Of a stretch of 11,668 bases of DNA, positions 7,428-11,668 are shown piece after piece. Location: positions 1 through 11,668 of the forward strand of contig JBNLDE010000191.1 in the NCBI GenBank assembly GCA_050304175.1. The letters run 5' to 3'. Within the stretch, counting starts at the first letter, position 1, and each line of letters begins with the position of its first letter. The translations under genes were made by a program, and so were the position numbers. The DNA is from JAIOIW01 sp050304175 (GTDB taxonomy: Bacteria > Pseudomonadota > Alphaproteobacteria > Rhizobiales > Rhizobiaceae). Below the pieces are notes generated by a model. It was not told the origin of the DNA, ran no database searches, and saw nothing but the letters and a program-made list of their open reading frames with translations.

Positions 7428-8263
7428 GCGAGCGCGACTACGATCCGTCCCGCGAGGGCGCGCAGATGGCTTTTGACGGGCGCATGTCCTACGGCGACTA
7501 TCTGCAGCTCGACGCGATCCTCGGCGCGCAGCAGCCGCTCAGCGGGGCCCATGACGAGCTGCTGTTCATCATCCAGCACCAGACCTCGGAACTGTGGATG
7601 CGCCTCGCCATCCACGAATTATCGGCGGCGCGGCGCGCGATTGCAGCCGACGAGTTGCAACCGGCGCTGAAGATGCTGGCGCGGGTGTCGCGCATCTTCG
7701 AACAACTGAACTCGGCCTGGGACGTGCTGAGGACGATGACGCCGAGCGACTACACGCATTTCCGCGAGCAGCTTGGCCAGTCGTCCGGTTTCCAGTCGTG
7801 GCAGTACCGGCTGGTCGAATACCTGCTTGGCAACCGCAACAAGGCCATGCTGCGCCCGCACGCCCACCGCGCCGATATCGCGGCGCTGCTGGAAAAGGAG
7901 CTGGAGACGCCGAGCCTTTATGACGAGGTGCTGCGGCTCGTTGCGCGGCAGGGCATCGCTGTTCCCGAATCCGTGCTGAACCGCGATATCAGCCGCACGC
8001 ATATGCCGGATGACGGCGTGCGCGCGGCGTGGCGGGCCGTGTACCAGGACCCGGACGCGCATTGGGTGCTTTATGAACTGGCCGAAAAGCTGGTTGATTT
8101 CGAGGACTATTTCAGGCGCTGGCGGTTCAACCATGTCACCACAGTGGAACGCGTGATCGGCTTCAAGCGCGGTACCGGCGGCACTGGCGGCATCAGCTAC
8201 CTGAAACGCATGCTCGAGGTCGAACTGTTCCCGGATCTGTGGCATGTGAGGACGGAGCTTTAG
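7424..8263 (+). CDS. kynA: Tryptophan 2,3-dioxygenase
   Basis: A 279-residue haem enzyme, usually a cytoplasmic homotetramer, that inserts O2 into the indole ring of L-tryptophan to give N-formylkynurenine, the first step of the kynurenine pathway. Family landmarks are SYGDYLQLDAIL (22-33), DELLFIIQHQTSELWM (44-59) with the active-site His H52, R114 in FREQLGQSSGFQSWQYR for substrate carboxylate binding, the haem-ligand His H237 in FNHVTTVERVIGFKRGTGGT, and FPDLW near the C-terminus. Length is normal for bacterial enzymes. The start is fixed by the ATGA overlap with kynU (7424-7427), a translational coupling pattern. It is the last gene of the operon and converges on bhcR. The arylformamidase that must follow it (kynB) is not in the window. 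Confidence 0.97.
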   Translation: MSERDYDPSREGAQMAFDGRMSYGDYLQLDAILGAQQPLSGAHDELLFIIQHQTSELWMRLAIHELSAARRAIAADELQPALKMLARVSRIFEQLNSAWDVLRTMTPSDYTHFREQLGQSSGFQSWQYRLVEYLLGNRNKAMLRPHAHRADIAALLEKELETPSLYDEVLRLVARQGIAVPESVLNRDISRTHMPDDGVRAAWRAVYQDPDAHWVLYELAEKLVDFEDYFRRWRFNHVTTVERVIGFKRGTGGTGGISYLKRMLEVELFPDLWHVRTEL

Positions 8264-8273
8264 TCTCCAGTGC

Positions 8274-8286
8274 GGGATAAAATCCC
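8274..8286. other. Small hairpin in kynA-bhcR convergent gap
   Basis: GGGAT-AAA-ATCCC is a perfect 5-bp stem with a 3-base loop, 10 bases after the kynA stop. A second weak stem, CGGTT/AACCG, lies at 8329-8345. Neither has a proper T-run on either strand, so intrinsic termination here is possible but weakly supported. The rest of the 113-bp gap shows nothing else. Confidence 0.3.
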
Positions 8287-8376
8287 TTGAAAACAGGATC
8301 TTGCGCCCGCGTCTGGTACAAATGATTCCGGTTGTTGAGAAACCGATTCAGCAAACAGGGTGAAATCGCCAGAGCC

Positions 8377-9195
8377 TCACGGAACGATCCCGCCGGTCGC
8401 CCTTGTGACCTCGTCGGCGGCCTTGCGCACCAATTCGCCCAGGGATCTGTCGCGTTCGGGGGGCATGCGCACCGAGGGGCCGGAGACCGAGACGCCGGCG
8501 ACGGCCTCGCCGAACTGATTGAAGATGGGCGCCGCGATGCAGCGCATGCCGGCGGTCCGCTCCTCGTCGTCAACGGCCCAGCCGCGGCTGCGAGTCGCTG
8601 CGAGTTCGTCGGCCAGCGCATCCTCCCCTGTGATGGTGCTCGCGGTGTATGGTTCCAGCGGGCGGCTGCGCAGCGTCGCATGGATCTGTTCCGGCGTGCG
8701 GTAGGCAAGGATCGCCTTGCCGATCCCCGACGCGTGGACCGGGCCGCGCGTGCCCGGGCGGAAGAAGGCGCGGATCGGCTCATGCGTCTCGACCTGGGAG
8801 ACGAAGATCACCTCGCCACGGTCGATGATCGCCAGGTTGGCCGTCTCGCCAGTCTCATCCATGATCCGTTCCATCACCGGCCGGGCCTGCTCGACGATCC
8901 GGGTGCGGCGCAGGAACGACGTGCCGATGCGGTAGGTTTCGGCGCCGATGTGCCAGAGCTGGGTGGTCTCGTCGAATTCGGCGATGCTGTGTTTCCGGAA
9001 TGTGGTCAGGATCCGGTAGACCGTCGCGGGCGACTGGTCGCCTGCCTCGGCGATCTCGGTCAGCGACATGCCGCTGCCGTTGGCCACGATCTTGAGCACC
9101 TCGATCGCCCGGTCGAGCGACTGGATGGTCGCGCTTTCGGTCTTGTCATGAAAGGCCTTCGGCCGGCCGCGCGCCCGTCCTGTCGGTGATTTCAT
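8377..9195 (-). CDS. bhcR: IclR-family regulator of the bhc operon
   Basis: A 272-residue transcription regulator of the IclR family. An arginine-rich N-terminus (GRARGRPKAF) is followed by a winged helix-turn-helix at about 22-85 (LTEIAEAGDQSPATVYRILTTF holds the recognition region). The effector domain covers about 95-265, with HASGIGKAILA (154-164) and the GMRCIAAPIFN block near the C-terminus. It is transcribed away from bhcA; this divergent arrangement matches the beta-hydroxyaspartate cycle locus of Paracoccus, where BhcR binds the shared promoter region and responds to glyoxylate. The same effector is inferred here. I chose ATG at 9195 because a GGGAGA ribosome site lies seven bases upstream and the family-like sequence begins there. 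An upstream ATG at 9255 would add 20 unconserved residues and cover part of the candidate operator. Confidence 0.9.
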   Translation of the reverse strand: MKSPTGRARGRPKAFHDKTESATIQSLDRAIEVLKIVANGSGMSLTEIAEAGDQSPATVYRILTTFRKHSIAEFDETTQLWHIGAETYRIGTSFLRRTRIVEQARPVMERIMDETGETANLAIIDRGEVIFVSQVETHEPIRAFFRPGTRGPVHASGIGKAILAYRTPEQIHATLRSRPLEPYTASTITGEDALADELAATRSRGWAVDDEERTAGMRCIAAPIFNQFGEAVAGVSVSGPSVRMPPERDRSLGELVRKAADEVTRATGGIVP

Positions 9196-9247
9196 TCTGG
9201 TTTCTCCCGATCCGCCGTCATCTTGCGACGCGGGTCTATCAAAAAAC

Positions 9248-9266
9248 TTTTTCAACAGATGAAAAA
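9248..9266. promoter_or_regulatory. Inverted repeat, candidate BhcR site (bhcR side)
   Basis: TTTTTCA-ACAGA-TGAAAAA is a perfect inverted repeat with 7-base arms and a 5-base centre, inside the AT-rich bhcR-bhcA intergenic gap, about 50 bases upstream of the bhcR start. It shares the TTTCA/TGAAA half-site with the repeat at 9313-9327. Position and symmetry fit an IclR-type operator for autoregulation, but no binding data can be seen from sequence. Confidence 0.5.
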
Positions 9267-9312
9267 CGAATGCGCAAGAAAAATCAATACTTTCGTCACT
9301 AAATGAAGAAAA

Positions 9313-9327
9313 TGAAAAAATATTTCA
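9313..9327. promoter_or_regulatory. Inverted repeat, candidate BhcR activator site
   Basis: TGAAA-AAATA-TTTCA is an inverted repeat with 5-base arms and a 5-base centre, 15 bases in all, the same overall size as the classical IclR operator. It ends six bases before the -35 element of the bhcA promoter, a place suited to an activator. Its half-sites match those of the repeat at 9248-9266. Confidence 0.5.
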
Positions 9328-9333
9328 AAAAAA

Positions 9334-9362
9334 TTGTCGATGGTTGCCGGGCGGCGTATGAT
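9334..9362 (+). promoter_or_regulatory. Sigma70-type promoter of bhcA
   Basis: A -35 element TTGTCG (9334-9339) and a -10 element TATGAT (9357-9362) are separated by exactly 17 bases. The -10 matches the consensus at five of six positions and the -35 at four of six. Transcription would begin near 9369, leaving a leader of about 38 bases before the bhcA start at 9407. Confidence 0.55.
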
Positions 9363-9406
9363 CCGAACATCAGGAAACAGCCTGCGCTCGAATGGGAGGC
9401 GCCACC

Positions 9407-10597
9407 ATGTCCACGCAAAATCCGGTCTTCATTCCCGGCCCGACCAATATTCCCGAGGAACTGCGTCGGGCGATCGACTATCCGTCGATCGATCACCGCT
9501 CGGAGAGCTTCGTCGCCATGTTCCGCCCGGTGCTCGAGGGCGTGAAGCGCATTCTCAAGACCAGGACCGGCGAGGCGGTTATCTTTCCAGCGACCGGTAC
9601 GGGCGCGTGGGAAGCCGCGGTCACCAACACGCTGTCGCCGGGCGACACCGTGCTGGCGGCCCGCCACGGCATGTTCTCGCATCGCTGGATCGATCTGTGT
9701 CAGCGTCACGGCCTCGATGTCCAGGTGATCGAGGAGGAGTGGGGCAGGGGCGCGCCGGCCGACAGGTTCGAAGCGGCGCTGAAGGCGGACAAGACACATT
9801 CGATCAAGGCGGTGATTGCGACCCATAACGAGACCGCGACCGGCGTGCGCAGCGACATTGCCGCCGTCCGGCGCGCGCTCGACAGCGCGAAGCACCCGGC
9901 CATGCTTTTCGTCGACGGCGTCAGTTCGATCGCGTCGATGGATTTCCGCATGGACGAATGGGGTGTCGACATTGCCGTTACCGGCTCGCAGAAGGGGTTC
10001 ATGCTGCCGGCCGGCCTTTCGATCCTCGGAATCAGCGAGAAGGCGCTGGCGGCGATGGATGCCGCGACATGCAGGCGGGCGTTCTTCGACATCCGTGACA
10101 TGATGAAGGCCAACGCGACAGGCGGCTTTCCCTACACACCGCCGGTCAACCTGATCCGCGGCCTGAGCTTCTCGATCGCGATGCTGGAGAAAGAGGGGCT
10201 GGAGAATGTGTTCGCCCGGCATTTCCGCATCGCGGAGGGCATCCGCCACGCGGTCGGCGCCTGGGGGCTGAAACTGTGCGCCAGGACGCCGGATCTCCAT
10301 TCCGACACTGTGAGCGCGGTTGTGGTTCCGGCCGGTTTCGACGGCACCAGGATCGTCACCCACGCGGCGGAAAAATACGGCGTCGCCTTTGGCGTCGGCC
10401 TCGGCGAGGTCGCCGGCAAGGTGTTCCGCATCGGTCATCTTGGCTCGATGACCGACGTCATGGCGCTGTCGGGGATCGCCACCGCCGAAATGGCGATGGC
10501 CGATCTCGGCCTGCCGGTTAAGCTCGGCAGCGGGGTCGCGGCGGCGCAGGACTACTATCGCGCCAGCGGCGGCCTGGCCTCGTCGAAGGCCGCGTGA
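9407..10597 (+). CDS. bhcA: L-aspartate-glyoxylate aminotransferase
   Basis: A 396-residue PLP enzyme of class V aminotransferase fold. In the beta-hydroxyaspartate cycle it converts glyoxylate plus L-aspartate to glycine plus oxaloacetate. Landmarks are FIPGPTNIPEELR (8-20), PATGTGAWEAAVTN (61-74) for PLP phosphate binding, ATHNETATGV (138-147), FVDGVSSI with D170 at the pyridine nitrogen, and the PLP Lys K196 in VTGSQKGFMLP. The C-terminal FRIGHLGSMTD...GSGVAAAQ block closely resembles Paracoccus BhcA as I remember it, and the length is the same. The start is well supported by GGGAGG at 9394-9399. A generic serine/alanine-glyoxylate aminotransferase would look similar; the adjoining bhcB, bhcC and divergent bhcR decide the assignment. 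bhcB follows after 22 bp. Confidence 0.93.
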   Translation: MSTQNPVFIPGPTNIPEELRRAIDYPSIDHRSESFVAMFRPVLEGVKRILKTRTGEAVIFPATGTGAWEAAVTNTLSPGDTVLAARHGMFSHRWIDLCQRHGLDVQVIEEEWGRGAPADRFEAALKADKTHSIKAVIATHNETATGVRSDIAAVRRALDSAKHPAMLFVDGVSSIASMDFRMDEWGVDIAVTGSQKGFMLPAGLSILGISEKALAAMDAATCRRAFFDIRDMMKANATGGFPYTPPVNLIRGLSFSIAMLEKEGLENVFARHFRIAEGIRHAVGAWGLKLCARTPDLHSDTVSAVVVPAGFDGTRIVTHAAEKYGVAFGVGLGEVAGKVFRIGHLGSMTDVMALSGIATAEMAMADLGLPVKLGSGVAAAQDYYRASGGLASSKAA

Positions 10598-10619
10598 GAA
10601 GGCAATGGATACCCGAGCG

Positions 10620-11573
10620 ATGAACATTCCCGTTTTCGACGACGTCATTGCCGCGCATGAGCGGATCGGACCCTACATCCACCGAACGCCGGTTCTGACT
10701 TCGAGCTACCTGAACAGCCTTACCGGCGCGGAACTGTTCTTCAAATGCGAGAACTTCCAGAAGGCCGGGGCTTTCAAGGCGCGGGGCGCCTCGAACGCCG
10801 TGTTCGGCCTGCCGGATGAAATTGCGGCGCGGGGCGTGGCGACGCATTCGTCAGGCAATCACGGCCTGTCGCTTGCCTATGCCGCCGGCCGGCGCGGCAT
10901 TCCGTGCACGGTGGTGATGCCGCGCACCGCCCCGCAGGCGAAGAAGGACGCGGTCAAGGGCTATGGCGGGCGCGTGGTCGAATGCGAACCGTCGACCACC
11001 AGCCGCGAGGCGGTGTTTGCCGAGATCGTGGCCGAGACCGGAGCCGAGTTCGTCCACCCCTACAACGATCCTCGGGTGATCGCCGGGCAAGCGACCTGTT
11101 CGCGCGAGCTCAACGAGCAGGTGGAAGGCCTCGAAGCGGTGGTCGCGCCGATCGGCGGCGGCGGCATGATCTCCGGCACCTGCCTGACGCTGTCCACCGT
11201 CGCGCTCGGCGTGAAGATCTACGCCGCCGAGCCGGAGCAGGCCGACGATGCCTATCGCAGCTTCAAGGCTGGCCACATCATCGCCGACGACGCGCCGGAA
11301 ACGGTCGCCGACGGGCTGAAGGTTCCGCTCAAGGAACTGACCTGGCACTTCGTGTCGAGTTACGTCACCGACATTCTCACCGCGTCGGAGGACGAGATCG
11401 TCGATGCGATGAAGACGATCTGGAAGCGGATGAAGATCGTGATGGAGCCGTCGAGCGCGGTACCGCTGGCGACCATCCTGAAAAACAGGGACATCTTCGC
11501 CGGCAAGCGCGTCGGCGTCATCATCACCGGCGGCAATGTCGATCTCGACCGCCTGCCGTGGCTCGGAAAATGA
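10620..11573 (+). CDS. bhcB: beta-hydroxyaspartate dehydratase
   Basis: A 317-residue PLP enzyme of the serine/threonine dehydratase (fold type II) family. In the beta-hydroxyaspartate cycle it removes water from (2R,3S)-beta-hydroxyaspartate to give iminosuccinate. Landmarks are the PLP Lys K53 in GAFKARGASNAV, the substrate loop SSGNH (77-81), PRTAPQAKKD (101-110), HPYNDPRVIAGQ (146-157), the glycine-rich phosphate loop PIGGGGMISG (177-186) and MEPSSAVPLATIL near the C-terminus. It reads very much like Paracoccus BhcB. I chose ATG 10620 because MNIP aligns with that protein's N-terminus. ATG 10605 would add five residues and has a GAGAAGG ribosome site, though only two bases away, so the start is uncertain. 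Without context it would be called a generic threonine dehydratase. Confidence 0.92.
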   Translation: MNIPVFDDVIAAHERIGPYIHRTPVLTSSYLNSLTGAELFFKCENFQKAGAFKARGASNAVFGLPDEIAARGVATHSSGNHGLSLAYAAGRRGIPCTVVMPRTAPQAKKDAVKGYGGRVVECEPSTTSREAVFAEIVAETGAEFVHPYNDPRVIAGQATCSRELNEQVEGLEAVVAPIGGGGMISGTCLTLSTVALGVKIYAAEPEQADDAYRSFKAGHIIADDAPETVADGLKVPLKELTWHFVSSYVTDILTASEDEIVDAMKTIWKRMKIVMEPSSAVPLATILKNRDIFAGKRVGVIITGGNVDLDRLPWLGK

Positions 11574-11586
11574 GGAACACAGGCTC

Positions 11587-11668
11587 ATGAACGCACACGC
11601 AAATCTGTCCGACCTTGAAGTAGGCTACGACATCCCGGCCGCCGTCGGCATGAACGAGAAAGACATCC
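11587..11668 (+). CDS. bhcC: beta-hydroxyaspartate aldolase, N-terminal part
   Basis: Only the first 27 codons lie in the window; the gene runs off the right edge. The translated start (EVGYDIPAAVGMNEKDI) matches the N-terminus of BhcC of Paracoccus as I remember it, a PLP-dependent fold type III aldolase related to D-threonine aldolase. It joins glycine and glyoxylate into (2R,3S)-beta-hydroxyaspartate. It starts 13 bp after the bhcB stop, with GAGGA (11572-11576) overlapping that stop as the probable ribosome site, so it belongs to the same operon. bhcD, the iminosuccinate reductase, is expected further right. The call rests on a short fragment plus context. Confidence 0.85.
   Translation, partial: MNAHANLSDLEVGYDIPAAVGMNEKDI

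Noticed and set aside
8264..8376. Intrinsic terminator pair between convergent kynA and bhcR
   Set aside because: The stems at 8274-8286 and 8329-8345 are only five base pairs and lack T-runs on either strand, so I list the first only as a small hairpin.
8193..8783. Minus-strand frame crossing the kynA end and the bhcR gene
   Set aside because: It is an off-frame reading of bhcR that continues through the intergenic gap into kynA, with no ribosome site or domain content.
9299..10648. A 449-residue open frame on the minus strand
   Set aside because: It is entirely antisense to bhcA, which has an excellent family match, PLP Lys and ribosome site.
1..11668. tRNA, rRNA, CRISPR array, insertion sequence or prophage signs
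   Set aside because: No cloverleaf-like segment, regularly spaced repeat, transposase or phage gene was recognised on either strand.

Overview
The window is GC-rich (coding third positions are mostly G or C). Its gene content points to an alphaproteobacterium, probably Hyphomicrobiales or Rhodobacterales; the sequence alone does not settle the order. It carries ten genes, nine complete and one cut by the right edge, plus several inverted repeats. I see no tRNA, rRNA, CRISPR array or insertion sequence.

Layout. (1) 1-398 has no convincing gene but holds a series of stem-loops. (2) 399-3764 is a divergent pair of units: a 676-residue multi-cluster ferredoxin-like protein on the minus strand, and DUF3305 and DUF3306 proteins on the plus strand. 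From memory, this trio typically sits beside formate dehydrogenase genes in alphaproteobacteria. A perfect palindrome lies between the two units. (3) 3879-8263 is a tight plus-strand operon: an SDR-fold protein with an altered active site, an acyl-CoA synthetase, kynureninase (kynU) and tryptophan 2,3-dioxygenase (kynA). It looks like a tryptophan/kynurenine catabolic unit with a possible CoA-activation branch for the aromatic product. The formamidase step (kynB) is not in the window. (4) 8377-11668 is the beta-hydroxyaspartate cycle locus: an IclR-type regulator (bhcR) divergent from bhcA, bhcB and the first 27 codons of bhcC. The 211-bp bhcR-bhcA gap is AT-rich and has a good sigma70-type promoter and two inverted repeats that could be BhcR operators.

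How the parts work. BhcA transaminates glyoxylate to glycine using aspartate. BhcC condenses glycine with a second glyoxylate to beta-hydroxyaspartate. BhcB dehydrates that to iminosuccinate, and BhcD (expected past the right edge) reduces it to aspartate. The net result is oxaloacetate from two glyoxylate without carbon loss. In the kyn unit, KynA opens the indole ring of tryptophan to N-formylkynurenine. After deformylation, KynU releases alanine plus anthranilate. The formate lost in between could feed the formate dehydrogenase suggested by the left-hand genes, but that link is inference.

The beta-hydroxyaspartate cycle is a described system. The least explained parts are the SDR with a replaced Ser/Tyr/Lys set, the CoA ligase in front of kynU-kynA, and the structured left-hand intergenic region.
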